A DNA stretch of 40,041 nucleotides from Thermodesulfovibrio sp. N1 (GTDB lineage: Bacteria > Nitrospirota > Thermodesulfovibrionia > Thermodesulfovibrionales > Thermodesulfovibrionaceae). Below are positions 10,409-18,723 of the stretch, piece after piece (positions within the stretch are counted from its first letter, which is position 1; every line of letters begins with the position of its first letter). A program made the translations under genes and the position numbers. The notes below the pieces were generated by a model, which saw only the letters and a program-made list of their open reading frames with translations, was not told the DNA's origin and ran no database searches. The stretch lies in assembly GCF_001707915.1 (NCBI RefSeq), contig NZ_MAVV01000013.1:1-40041 (forward strand). Direction: 5' to 3'.

Positions 10409-11194
10409 TTACTGAACTATCATGGTAGATTTGATAACTGCCTTTAACAAAGAAACTGACCATGAAATCTGTTCAATGAGTTCTTCTTCAGTGGGTATTC
10501 TCTTTTCTTTAAAACATTTATTGGCAATCTTGATTGCTGAATTGGCAATCTTGGAGATCTCATACTTTAAATCTTGTTTATTAGAAATTGTTATTTCCTT
10601 TATTGCTTTATTTATTTTTTCTTCTGTTTTAGGATTATTAAGATAAACACTAAATGCTTCGTCAAATCTTGTGTGATATTCTTTATTAAAATTGCCCTCC
10701 TCAATATATATTTTCCCATCACTTGATAGAGATTCTCCGTAAGGAAAATTATGTAATGGTTGTGAGAGGTCTCCGATATAATGAGCAATTGTTACAAGAT
10801 AGTATTCATAGGTTAATCGATCATCATTTTTTGTTTTATCAAGGGATTTCATTTTTTCATAAAGATCAACAATTTTCCAGTAAAGTACTCCTGCCTGATG
10901 GGGTAGCAAAATTTTAACTGCCCTTCCATCAATATTTACTATTACCTCTTTCACATCATATTTATCAATATATTCTGGTGTTACAACTGCATTTGGTGCA
11001 GCATTATGATAATGCATAGGAGCTAAAAGCTCATAATTTTCATCACGGATAACATCGGGCATACAGGCTGCCTCAGGAATTCTTATTCCAGCCTTTTTAG
11101 CAATGTATGAATGGGTAAGGCAATCCCATGCATAGGAATTGGAATAAAAAAGGAGGATGAGAATTAATATGGTTATGTATCGTAATTTCCTCAT
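10409..11194 (-). CDS. Exported zinc-dependent phospholipase C / S1-P1 nuclease-like enzyme
   Basis: The 261-residue precursor starts with a signal peptide (MRKLRY plus a hydrophobic run) predicted to be cut after SYA, leaving tryptophan 23 as the first mature residue (WDCLTHSYIAKKAG). In the zinc-dependent phospholipase C and S1/P1 nuclease superfamily the N-terminal tryptophan itself ligates the trinuclear zinc site. The other expected ligands are visible: H28, the MHYHN segment, LLPHQAG, and AHYIGDLSQPLHN with its H-x3-D-x4-H spacing, then another His/Asp pair in EYHTRFDEAF. Whether it cuts phospholipid or nucleic acid cannot be told. It lies 14 bases after the porin-like gene and is probably cotranscribed with it, acting in the periplasm or outside. 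Confidence 0.75.
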   Translation of the reverse strand: MRKLRYITILILILLFYSNSYAWDCLTHSYIAKKAGIRIPEAACMPDVIRDENYELLAPMHYHNAAPNAVVTPEYIDKYDVKEVIVNIDGRAVKILLPHQAGVLYWKIVDLYEKMKSLDKTKNDDRLTYEYYLVTIAHYIGDLSQPLHNFPYGESLSSDGKIYIEEGNFNKEYHTRFDEAFSVYLNNPKTEEKINKAIKEITISNKQDLKYEISKIANSAIKIANKCFKEKRIPTEEELIEQISWSVSLLKAVIKSTMIVQ

Positions 11195-11208
11195 CCTCCA
11201 CCCCCTTG

Positions 11209-12600
11209 TTATAATTTATACTGAAGTTGCCATCTTATGAAGGTGGCATTTCTTGCCTTATCGGAGTAGAAGTTTCCAGGCTCAAAGTATTCAATCTGAA
11301 GCATTCCATCAAGATTTTTTGTAAATTTGTAATTTGTTATAAATGCCCACAGGTCACCACGATTTTTACCATTGTTTGAGAACATGTCTTTATATGTTCT
11401 AGAAGTTATATTTGTTTTCTCATCAGCCCACAAATGCTGATATGAAAGCTTTATTTCCATATCTTTTATCGGTTTTAACTTTAAGTTTGCTACCAATGCT
11501 TCAAGGTTTGTCCAGTAACCGGGAATTGGTCCTCCCTTACCTACTGTTTCAGGTATTAATGTGTAAATCAAAAGTTCATTCCATTGAGGAGCCCTTGAAA
11601 ACAGAGGATTAAATCCTTCATCCTTTGAAGTATCTGCTTTGTCTCCGGAAAGATAAACATATCCGACTTCTAATGTTGGAGTTACAGGACATTTGTTAAA
11701 AGTATAACCAGCAAAGGCATATCCACCAAGACCACTTCTTTTATTACCGTTTTCATACTTACCATATTGTTTTGCGATTTCACCTCTTAAAGAAAAATCG
11801 CTTAATTTAAATACAGCTCTCATTCCAAAGGTATTTATGTAATTTTCTTTGATTACATCATATTCCTTTTCTTTTTTGTAAATATAATAGGGTTCAATAT
11901 TTAATGCTTCAATTATCTTATGCCTTCCATAAATCCAAAAACCTCTTTCATTTGAACCTGTAAGTCTTTTCTTATGATCAATATAAAGCCCTCCTGATGC
12001 ACTATCAAAATAGGCAGGATGAAGGCTTGGCAGATATATATCTGTTTTTGGATTTGATACATAAACCAAATCTACTGAATGTCCCTGAGTAATGTCTATT
12101 TTTGCTTTTATTGCATTAAAATAAAATGTTCTCGAACCATCTCCAGGATTTCCATCAAGAATAAGAAAACCTTCACCATACATATCCTTTCCTAAAAAAT
12201 CCTGTCTTCCGATTCTAAAACTTACAGGAAGGTCAAAGGGTTTTTTGATGTCAATATAGAGATTATCAATAACAACTTCGTCCTGGTCAAAGTGTTTGAA
12301 ATTTGTTCTGTTGTCAAGAGGTAAAAGATATGGGCTATCGTAATACTTTGGCTCTGTTGTGATTCTAACATAGGCTCCGAAGTTTTCATTAAACTTTACA
12401 TTATCCCATAGTTGAATTCTCAGTCTGAAGAAGTTTCTATCAGGTTGAACTGATGGCATTGTTCCAAGGTCAACAACATTGTCCCATATTTCCTGTCTTA
12501 ATCTTAATGATGCACCAAATTCATTTTCAATGGCATAGCAAATTGCAGTAAAATTGATTAAAAACAAAAAGGACAGTAAAATTAGTGATAACTTTTTCAT
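11209..12600 (-). CDS. Outer-membrane beta-barrel porin (alginate-export-like)
   Basis: A 463-residue protein with a signal peptide ending near CYA and then alternating hydrophobic/aromatic strands typical of an outer-membrane barrel. The start NEFGASLRLRQEIWDNV, the FFRLRIQLWDNVKFNENFGAYVRITTEP region and FDLPVSFRIGRQDF are like the alginate-export (AlgE-like) or OprD-like porin families. The chain ends RWQLQYKL, an alternating C-terminal strand suited to the barrel assembly machinery. A strong GGGAGGG ribosome site precedes the ATG, and a TATAAT box lies just upstream. The transported solute is unknown; the alginate name refers to fold only. Confidence 0.72.
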   Translation of the reverse strand: MKKLSLILLSFLFLINFTAICYAIENEFGASLRLRQEIWDNVVDLGTMPSVQPDRNFFRLRIQLWDNVKFNENFGAYVRITTEPKYYDSPYLLPLDNRTNFKHFDQDEVVIDNLYIDIKKPFDLPVSFRIGRQDFLGKDMYGEGFLILDGNPGDGSRTFYFNAIKAKIDITQGHSVDLVYVSNPKTDIYLPSLHPAYFDSASGGLYIDHKKRLTGSNERGFWIYGRHKIIEALNIEPYYIYKKEKEYDVIKENYINTFGMRAVFKLSDFSLRGEIAKQYGKYENGNKRSGLGGYAFAGYTFNKCPVTPTLEVGYVYLSGDKADTSKDEGFNPLFSRAPQWNELLIYTLIPETVGKGGPIPGYWTNLEALVANLKLKPIKDMEIKLSYQHLWADEKTNITSRTYKDMFSNNGKNRGDLWAFITNYKFTKNLDGMLQIEYFEPGNFYSDKARNATFIRWQLQYKL

Positions 12601-12631
12601 TTTATAACCCTCCCTTTATATAAATGTGCTT

Positions 12632-12637
12632 ATTATA
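12632..12637 (-). promoter_or_regulatory. Predicted -10 box for the porin transcription unit
   Basis: On the minus strand a perfect TATAAT lies about 32 bases before the porin ATG, leaving a short leader that holds the GGGAGGG ribosome site. No strong -35 is visible at the usual spacing; the best hexamer is TATGAA. It would separate porin expression from the fumarase operon upstream. Confidence 0.45.
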
Positions 12638-12694
12638 ACATTTAATTAAATTTTTTCATAGGGAGGGCAAATCTATTAATTCTGTTATAAAATT

Positions 12695-13249
12695 TTACAA
12701 TTTTTTAAAAATATCTCCTCCATGACAGTCAATGGCAACAATGACAGGAAAATCTTTAAAAAGAAGCTTTTTTATTGATTCTGTGCCTAATTCAGAAAAA
12801 GCAATCTCTTCAGAGGAAATAATGTGTCTACTAAGGAGAGCACCTGCTCCTCCTGTTGCTAAAAAATATACTGCTTTGTATTGTTTTATAGCTCTTTTTA
12901 CCTCCTCTGAACGCTGTCCTTTACCAATCATTCCTTTAAGCCCCAAAGAAAGAAGAAGAGGAGTGTAACTGTCCATTCTTGAAGAAGTGGTAGGACCTGC
13001 AGAACCTATGACTTTTCCTGGTGGAGCAGGAGTTGGTCCAACATAATAAATAATTTGTCCTTTAAGTGAAAACGGAAGAGGTGCATCATTTTTTATTAAT
13101 TCAACAATTTTTTTATGGGCTGCATCCCTTGCAGTGTAAACATATCCATTTATTAAAACCATATCTCCTACCTTAAGGCTTTCTATAACCTCCTCTGTAA
13201 GAGGGGTCTCTATCTTAAGCCTTAATCCTTCTGTCTTAAGCAAGCTCAT
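12695..13249 (-). CDS. Fumarate hydratase class I, beta subunit
   Basis: The 184-residue protein corresponds to the C-terminal half of class I (iron-sulfur) fumarase, found as a separate subunit in many anaerobes and archaea. Visible family blocks are GDMVLINGYVYTARDAAHKKI, the glycine-rich IGSAGPTTSSRMDSY segment and GKGQRSEEV. It overlaps the alpha-subunit gene by four bases, so subunits are made in equal amounts. With the alpha subunit it would interconvert fumarate and malate. L-tartrate dehydratase (TtdB) is a paralogous alternative; fumarase is the more likely role in a chemolithotroph or anaerobe. Confidence 0.88.
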   Translation of the reverse strand: MSLLKTEGLRLKIETPLTEEVIESLKVGDMVLINGYVYTARDAAHKKIVELIKNDAPLPFSLKGQIIYYVGPTPAPPGKVIGSAGPTTSSRMDSYTPLLLSLGLKGMIGKGQRSEEVKRAIKQYKAVYFLATGGAGALLSRHIISSEEIAFSELGTESIKKLLFKDFPVIVAIDCHGGDIFKKL

Positions 13250-14088
13250 ATCTCTGCCTCCTTATGTCTTGCTGAATGACACTGAATATTTACAGCAACT
13301 GGAAGCGAGGCTATGTGGCATGGTGCATACTCAATATGGACAGCCAGTGCAGTGATGCTTCCCCCTACTCCCATTGCACCTATTCCAAGTGCATTTATCT
13401 CATTGAGTAATTCCATTTCTAAATTTGCATAGAGGGAATTTTTATTTGGTTCACCAACTTTTCTTAATAAAGCTTTTTTAGCAAGAATTGCAGATTTTTC
13501 GAAATTTCCTCCAATTCCAACACCAACAATGACAGGAGGACAGGGATTCCCTCCTGCATTTTTTACTGTTTCAATTACAAAATCTTTTACACCTTGAAGT
13601 CCCTGAGAGGGTTTTAACATTCTTAAGGCTGACATATTTTCGCTTCCAGCACCCTTTGGAGCAAGAATAATTTTTACTTTATCTGACTTTAAAACTTCAA
13701 AATGGATAATACAAGGGGTGTTATCTCTTGTATTTTTCCTTTCAAATAAAGGGTCATCAACTACTGAAGCCCTTAAATAACCTTCTTTTACTGCTCTTCT
13801 TATTCCTTCATTAAATGCCTCTATAGGTTCTCCATCTTCGAATATTACATCTGTTCCCCATTCAACAAACAAAACTGCGACTCCTGTGTCCTGACAAAGG
13901 GGAATTTTGTCTTCTTGAGCAATTTTTTCATTATCAATTATCTGTTTTAGGATTTCTTGGGTAAGTCCCTTTTCTTTTTTATAGGCATTTTTTAATGCAT
14001 CTGAAACATCTTGAGGTAAATGAACAACTGCTTCCATGTAAAGTTTTTTTACTGTTTCAATTATTTGTTCTTTTTTTATCTTTTTCAT
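13246..14088 (-). CDS. Fumarate hydratase class I, alpha subunit
   Basis: The 280-residue subunit carries the [4Fe-4S] cluster that acts as Lewis acid in the hydration of fumarate. Three ligand cysteines are recognisable: C65 in PLCQDTG, C183 in [16 protein letters not shown] and C270 in [14 protein letters not shown]. The [16 protein letters not shown] block is also typical. The last codons overlap the beta-subunit start (ATGA arrangement), and the alcohol dehydrogenase gene upstream overlaps by four bases. Such enzymes are oxygen-sensitive, in line with anaerobic growth. TtdA-like tartrate dehydratase cannot be excluded from sequence alone. Confidence 0.9.
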   Translation of the reverse strand: MKKIKKEQIIETVKKLYMEAVVHLPQDVSDALKNAYKKEKGLTQEILKQIIDNEKIAQEDKIPLCQDTGVAVLFVEWGTDVIFEDGEPIEAFNEGIRRAVKEGYLRASVVDDPLFERKNTRDNTPCIIHFEVLKSDKVKIILAPKGAGSENMSALRMLKPSQGLQGVKDFVIETVKNAGGNPCPPVIVGVGIGGNFEKSAILAKKALLRKVGEPNKNSLYANLEMELLNEINALGIGAMGVGGSITALAVHIEYAPCHIASLPVAVNIQCHSARHKEAEI

Positions 14089-15095
14089 ATTTCAATAAGA
14101 TACTTTATACCCTCCCCTCTTGATAGTTTTTCAAAGGCTTTAGAGATTTCAGAAAGTGAAAACTTTTCTGATATAAGCTCTTTAAGTTTTAGTTTACCTG
14201 ATTTTATTAAATCCGCTGCTTCTTTAACATCCTCTGGTGTATAATGAAAAGCACCTTTAAGAGTTATTTCATCATAGTGAAGTCTACCAGCATCATAGCA
14301 TACTTCTGTTCCTGCCTTAAGTCCTCCAAAAAGTAAACTCACTCCTCCCTTTCTTAAGTAGTCAATGGATTTAAGCCATATTTCTTTTTGACCTGTACAT
14401 TCAACAACGCTGTCAAAACCAAAGCCATCAGTAAATTTTATAGGATTCTCATGGGAATTATAAACCTCATCAGCACCTAAGGCTTTAGCTAATTCCAATT
14501 TATGCCTGTTTCTGCCTAATACAGCAACATCAACATCCATAGCTTTAAGAACCTGGAGAAAAAGTAAACCAACAGGACCAGTTCCGATTATTAGTATTTT
14601 CTCACCTCTTTTAGGAGAAAGTGCTTTTACTCCATGAACAACACAGGAAAGAGGTTCAAGAAAAGCTGCTTCTTCAAAGCCTATTTCTTCAGGTTTATGA
14701 AACATATTCAGTTTAACAACTCTTTCTTTTACAACAATAAATTCTGAAAAAGCTCCAAGCATCATATCCTTCTTTAAAATTTCACATAGGTTAAAAAATC
14801 TTCTTTTGCAGTAATTACATTCTCCACAGGGTGCAGTGTGAACAAGCATAACCTCATCACCTTTTTTAAATCCATTAACTGCCTGTCCAACTTCCTCAAC
14901 TATTCCAGAAAATTCATGACCAAAAGGACCAGGCATTGGAATTAGTGGATGACCTCTTAAGTAGGCTTTTAAGTCTGTACCACAGGTTAAAGCCGCCTTA
15001 ATTTTAACTAAAACTTCCTCCTCCTTTGGAGAAGGGATTTCTTTTTCAACAATTTCTATTTTACCAGGCTTAATTAAATATGCTGTTTTCATCAT
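14085..15095 (-). CDS. Zinc-dependent medium-chain alcohol dehydrogenase
   Basis: A 336-residue medium-chain dehydrogenase/reductase. Catalytic zinc ligands are C38 (LTCGTD) and H60-E61 (GHEF). The structural-zinc cysteines C90, C93, C96 and C104 are all present. The Rossmann motif reads IIGTGPVGLLFLQ. Overall it resembles threonine dehydrogenase, sorbitol dehydrogenase or galactitol-phosphate dehydrogenase more than short alcohol dehydrogenases, but the substrate is not readable. It overlaps the fumarase alpha gene by four bases, which suggests a shared metabolic setting, and follows rsmI after 51 bases. Two ATG codons in tandem open the gene; either may be used. Confidence 0.87.
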   Translation of the reverse strand: MMKTAYLIKPGKIEIVEKEIPSPKEEEVLVKIKAALTCGTDLKAYLRGHPLIPMPGPFGHEFSGIVEEVGQAVNGFKKGDEVMLVHTAPCGECNYCKRRFFNLCEILKKDMMLGAFSEFIVVKERVVKLNMFHKPEEIGFEEAAFLEPLSCVVHGVKALSPKRGEKILIIGTGPVGLLFLQVLKAMDVDVAVLGRNRHKLELAKALGADEVYNSHENPIKFTDGFGFDSVVECTGQKEIWLKSIDYLRKGGVSLLFGGLKAGTEVCYDAGRLHYDEITLKGAFHYTPEDVKEAADLIKSGKLKLKELISEKFSLSEISKAFEKLSRGEGIKYLIEI

Positions 15096-15146
15096 TCTCT
15101 TTTACTTAATTTCCATTATTCTAAAGTTTTAATATGCTTATTTTTG

Positions 15147-15974
15147 TTATCCCTGTTCCTTCAAACTTTTTTCATAAAGTTCTTTTTTACTCAATCCATA
15201 AAGCTCAGCTACTATTTTGACTGCTTCTTTTCTTCCCTTTCCTTTTTTCATAAGCTCTTTTATTTCCCTTAATGCCTCTTCAAAGCTTTGAGTTGACTCA
15301 GGTGCACCTTCAACTACTATAACATATTCACCAGCTATTTTAGAGTTTTCAAGTCTTTCAATTATCTCTGAAAGATTGTCTCTCAAAACTTCTTCAAACA
15401 TTTTAGTAAGCTCTCTTGCTATACATACTTTTCTGTCTCCAAAGACTTCAAGCATATCATCAAGGCTCTGAAGTATCCTGTGGGGTGCTTCGTAAAATAC
15501 AAGAGTTCTTTTTTCAGAGCTTAACTCAAGAAGTTTTTTTCTTCTTTGCGACTGTTTAACAGGAAGAAAGCCTATGAAGGTGAATTCTTCTGTAGAAAGT
15601 CCTGAAATACTTAATGCAGTGATTAAAGCTGTAGGACCTGGTACTGGAATTATTTCAATGCCTTCTTCTATTGCTCTTTTTATTACAACTGCTCCGGGAT
15701 CTGAAATTCCGGGAGTTCCCGCATCAGTAATTAAAGCTACTGAATGTCCAGAGTTAACTTTTTCAATTATCTCTTCTGCCCGAACTTTTTCCTTTTCTGA
15801 CCAGTAACTTATCAAAGGTTTTTTTATTCCGTAATGATTAAGTAACTTTAAAGAATGTTCTGTATCTTCGCAGGCAATATAATCAACTTTTTTAAGGGTG
15901 TCAACTGCTCTGAATGTTATATCATCAAGGTTTCCAATAGGAGTTGAAACTATATAAAGCCTTCCTTTTGCCAT
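15147..15974 (-). CDS. rsmI: 16S rRNA (cytidine1402-2'-O)-methyltransferase
   Basis: RsmI methylates the 2'-hydroxyl of C1402 in the decoding centre of 16S rRNA. The 275-residue protein has the tetrapyrrole-methylase fold: N-terminal LYIVSTPIGNLDDITFRAVD, then the SAM-binding ALITDAGTPGISDPG, VPGPTALITALSISGL and YEAPHRILQSL. Length and all blocks are normal. Its ATG immediately follows the stop codon of the small exported protein gene, so translation is probably coupled. The C-terminal helical region (KKGKGRKEAVKIVAELYGLSK) matches the small RsmI C-terminal domain. Confidence 0.95.
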   Translation of the reverse strand: MAKGRLYIVSTPIGNLDDITFRAVDTLKKVDYIACEDTEHSLKLLNHYGIKKPLISYWSEKEKVRAEEIIEKVNSGHSVALITDAGTPGISDPGAVVIKRAIEEGIEIIPVPGPTALITALSISGLSTEEFTFIGFLPVKQSQRRKKLLELSSEKRTLVFYEAPHRILQSLDDMLEVFGDRKVCIARELTKMFEEVLRDNLSEIIERLENSKIAGEYVIVVEGAPESTQSFEEALREIKELMKKGKGRKEAVKIVAELYGLSKKELYEKSLKEQG

Positions 15975-16226
15975 TTACTCTTCCTTCAATAATTGCCTTA
16001 ATCTTTTGTCAGCTTTAATTATATCATCAACACTTTCACCAGTGATATCCCAGCTGTACTCTCCCTTTTTATCCCTGTGAAGCTTTATTTTTAATGGTTT
16101 TTTAGGTTTAGCATACTGAAGAACCTTATCTTTTGTAACCTGCACCTGAGTTTGTGAGTATCCTTGTTCAATAGATATTGAAAGAATAAAACAAATACTG
16201 ATTAAAATTATAAATATTTTTTTCAT
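15975..16226 (-). CDS. Small exported protein of unknown function
   Basis: An 83-residue protein with a clear signal peptide: MKK, a hydrophobic core of about 16 residues, and a likely cleavage site after GYS or nearby. The mature part is short and charged, with KPKKPLKIKLHRDKKGEYSWDITGES and a helical C-terminus DDIIKADKRLRQLLKEE. I do not recognise a family. A very strong GAGGAGGGG ribosome site precedes the ATG. It is squeezed between nadE (12-base gap) and rsmI (no gap) on the same strand, so it is probably expressed with them, though an envelope role unrelated to either is likely. Confidence 0.72.
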   Translation of the reverse strand: MKKIFIILISICFILSISIEQGYSQTQVQVTKDKVLQYAKPKKPLKIKLHRDKKGEYSWDITGESVDDIIKADKRLRQLLKEE

Positions 16227-16238
16227 CTTATCCCCTCC

Positions 16239-18005
16239 TCAAAATTTATTTGTAACTGGGAAGCGCCAGTCTTTGCCAAGGGATACTGGAGATATTTTTA
16301 TTCCTATAGGCGCCTGTCTTCTTTTAAACTCTGCTTTTTTGATCATCTGTAATACTTTTTTCACAACCTCTCTGTTAAATCCGTACTCAACAATTTCATC
16401 TTCGCCCATACATTTTTCTATATGAAAATATAAAATCTTATCAAGAACTTCATAGGCTGGCAGAGTATCCTGATCAGTCTGTCCAGGTTTTAATTCTGCT
16501 GAAGGCGCTTTTGTAAATACCCTTTCGGGGATTCTTCCATGAGATACCCCTTTTGCAACCCTGTAAACAATTGTTTTATATACATCTTTTATTACTGCGT
16601 ATCCACCAGCCATGTCTCCATAAAGGGTTGAATAGCCTACTGCCAGTTCTGATTTGTTTCCTGTAGTAATCACAAGCCAGCCAAATTTATTTGAAAGTGC
16701 CATAAGAATATTTCCTCTTATTCGGGACTGAATATTTTCCTCTGTTGTATCCTCTGGAAGCCCTTTAAATACATTTTTAAAGTTGTCAAGATATTTCTGA
16801 AATATTTCATCTATTGATATTTCAATAAGTTCGATCCCGAGATTTTTTACGAGTTCGTATACATCTTCTCTACTTTCCTGAGATGTATATCTTGATGGCA
16901 TAAAAACACCAACTACTCTCTCTTTACCAAGAGCTTCCGTGGCTATTAATGCAACAAAGGAGGAGTCAATCCCTCCACTTAAGCCAAGACAAACTCTTTT
17001 AAAACCGTTTTTGTTAACATAATCTCTCAATCCTGTAACAAGGGCTTTAAAGATTTCTTCTTCCTCTGCTTCTTCATCATCAACCAGAAACCTCTTTAGG
17101 TCATTTTGAGATACCCTCTTTATGTCATTCTGAGCCCTCTTTATGTCATTCTGAGCCAAAGGCGAAGAATCTACAAACCTTTGCATTCTTTTTAAAGGAA
17201 TTTTGATTATTTCTACATCTTCAAATTCACTTTCCCATCGTATCTTTGGTTCTCTCATTCGAGTTCTTACAACATCTTCTAAATCTATTTCCGCCAAAAT
17301 TAAATCTTCTTCAAAATCCTTACCTAATGCAATAACATCACCAGAAGGTGAAATAATTAAACTTCTTCCATCAAAAACAGTCTCATCCTGTCCACCAACC
17401 ATGTTTAGATAGCAAATATAAACTCCCATGTCGTAAGCTCTTGTTGAAAGCATTCTAAATTTTTTCTTGTATTTTCCTGAATAAAATGGTGATGCACTTA
17501 TATTTATTATCAATTCTGCACCACTTGATGCCTGAATAAGACTTGGAAGTGATGGATGAAATATATCTTCACAAATATTTACAGCAAAGAATATACCATC
17601 GTATTCATAAACTGGAGTTCTGTTGCCTGGCTTGAAATATCTCATCTCGTCAAAAACACTGTAATTTGGTAGATAAATTTTATGATAAATATTAATAAGA
17701 CTTTGATTTGCAACTACAGCAGCAGAATTATAAAGATCTTCCCTTTTTACTGGTAAACCAACAATTACAATAAAATCTTTAACATTTTTAACTATTTCTT
17801 TTAAAGCATTCTCTGCTTTTTTTATAAAAGCTGGATAAAATAATAAATCTTCAGGATTATATCCAGTTATTGCAAGCTCTGGAAATACAATAATCTCAGC
17901 TTCTTTTGATGCCTTTTCTATGTAAAAGAGAATCTTTTTAAGATTTCCATCAATGTCTCCAACAGTAGGATTTATCTGACATAGGGCAATTTTAATCTTT
18001 TTCAT
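16239..18005 (-). CDS. nadE: Glutamine-dependent NAD+ synthetase with repeat insertion in the linker
   Basis: The 588-residue enzyme performs the last step of NAD synthesis, amidating nicotinate adenine dinucleotide with ammonia from glutamine. The N-terminal nitrilase-type glutaminase has the triad E43 (FPELAITGYN), K109 (HKIYLPNYSVFDE) and C145 (NICEDIFHPS). The C-terminal synthetase has the P-loop SGGIDSS at 343-349, followed by STLYGDMAGG and KPSAEL-like blocks. Between the domains, residues about 278-306 are an imperfect repeat (AQNDIKR twice, then VSQNDLKR) encoded by a palindromic DNA repeat inserted in frame, followed by an acidic EEAEEEE run. Catalytic domains look intact. It overlaps the HsdR-N-like gene upstream by four bases. 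Confidence 0.94.
   Translation of the reverse strand: MKKIKIALCQINPTVGDIDGNLKKILFYIEKASKEAEIIVFPELAITGYNPEDLLFYPAFIKKAENALKEIVKNVKDFIVIVGLPVKREDLYNSAAVVANQSLINIYHKIYLPNYSVFDEMRYFKPGNRTPVYEYDGIFFAVNICEDIFHPSLPSLIQASSGAELIINISASPFYSGKYKKKFRMLSTRAYDMGVYICYLNMVGGQDETVFDGRSLIISPSGDVIALGKDFEEDLILAEIDLEDVVRTRMREPKIRWESEFEDVEIIKIPLKRMQRFVDSSPLAQNDIKRAQNDIKRVSQNDLKRFLVDDEEAEEEEIFKALVTGLRDYVNKNGFKRVCLGLSGGIDSSFVALIATEALGKERVVGVFMPSRYTSQESREDVYELVKNLGIELIEISIDEIFQKYLDNFKNVFKGLPEDTTEENIQSRIRGNILMALSNKFGWLVITTGNKSELAVGYSTLYGDMAGGYAVIKDVYKTIVYRVAKGVSHGRIPERVFTKAPSAELKPGQTDQDTLPAYEVLDKILYFHIEKCMGEDEIVEYGFNREVVKKVLQMIKKAEFKRRQAPIGIKISPVSLGKDWRFPVTNKF
17090..17172 (+). repeat. In-frame tandem/palindromic repeat inserted in nadE
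   Basis: Two identical 21-base units (17114-17134 and 17135-17155, CCCTCTTTATGTCATTCTGAG) and a third, diverged copy (17090-17110) stand in tandem, the diverged one separated by three extra bases. The last unit runs into a palindrome at 17148-17170: ATTCT-GA-GCC-AAA-GGC-GA-AGAAT, where the two GA/GA steps could form tandem sheared pairs. All lengths are multiples of three, so the nadE frame is kept. The GTCATTCTGAG...GAAGAATCT ends match a style of small dispersed repeat seen in many bacterial genomes. Confidence 0.8.
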
Positions 18006-18562
18006 AGGTTATAGGTTGGACAACACTTAATTGCATCAAAGGCATAAAGTATTCTTTTTTCCTTAGGAAGTTTTTCTTCAGGATAAGGAATAAAATTAAG
18101 TGATTTGAGTTTTTGTAGAAGTTCCTCTCTTTTTGGAATATCCATAGAATCTTTTACTTCTCCTGTAATAATATCGATCATTCTTCCCTCTAGACCATCA
18201 GTGACCATTGCAAAAGGAATCTGATAGGGTTCAACAACTCTGCAAAAGGCAAACATGAATCTCTCCCATGATTCAATACTCGCAGGTGTACACTTGATTG
18301 CGTATAGAACTTTTCCTTCAAGGCATAAAAGAATATCAACAGTGGCAAAAAATTTTTCCTTTTCAGAAACAATGACTTCATAGCCCTTGTTTATCTCTAT
18401 ATCACTAAATTTATATCCTAAATCAATCAATTTTTCTATTATTAATCTTTGAATGTAACCAATGCTTTGGGCAAAGAGTTCTTCCTGTTGTTTAATTATG
18501 TTGCCAATAAGTTCCTTTCTTTCCTCAGGAGACGCAGGTGTTTTATTAAGTGGTATTTCCAT
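18002..18562 (-). CDS. HsdR N-terminal-like protein with degenerate nuclease motif
   Basis: A 186-residue protein resembling the stand-alone type I restriction enzyme R-protein N-terminal domain (HSDR_N family, PD-(D/E)XK fold). The core beta segment is ATVDILLCLEGKVLYAIKCTP. In active members the second strand reads VxECK; here the E-x-K signature is replaced by AIKCT, so nuclease activity is doubtful. No methylase or specificity gene is nearby, so this is not a restriction system. The stop codon overlaps nadE by four bases. AAAGGAGGAG precedes the ATG, and an extended -10 promoter lies upstream, making this the first gene of the nadE-rsmI-fumarase run. Function unknown. Confidence 0.65.
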   Translation of the reverse strand: MEIPLNKTPASPEERKELIGNIIKQQEELFAQSIGYIQRLIIEKLIDLGYKFSDIEINKGYEVIVSEKEKFFATVDILLCLEGKVLYAIKCTPASIESWERFMFAFCRVVEPYQIPFAMVTDGLEGRMIDIITGEVKDSMDIPKREELLQKLKSLNFIPYPEEKLPKEKRILYAFDAIKCCPTYNL

Positions 18563-18624
18563 TAATTTCTCCTCCTTTCTGTTTTATATCTTTCATGAAA
18601 AAACTTTAAAAGAATGTCTTCTTT

Positions 18625-18633
18625 AGTATAACA
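18625..18633 (-). promoter_or_regulatory. Predicted extended -10 promoter for the HsdR-N/nadE operon
   Basis: On the minus strand TGTTATACT fits an extended -10 element (TGN followed by TATACT), about 65 bases before the ATG at 18562. No clear -35 is present. The 161-base gap (18563-18723) is divergent: slipin starts on the other side with an AAAGGAGG ribosome site, but I could not pick its promoter with confidence. Confidence 0.4.
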
Positions 18634-18723
18634 AAAATTAAAACCCTGAAACTTAATCATAATTTGCAAAATAATAATATATAAGTTTAAAATTTAATAT
18701 CACCATCTAAAAAGGAGGTTAAT

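Noticed and set aside
17090-17172. CRISPR-like array in nadE
   Set aside because: The 21-base units are contiguous without spacers and translate in frame within NadE; there are no cas genes.
18002-18562. Restriction-modification system
   Set aside because: Only a degenerate HsdR N-terminal-like domain is present; no methylase, specificity or motor subunits nearby.
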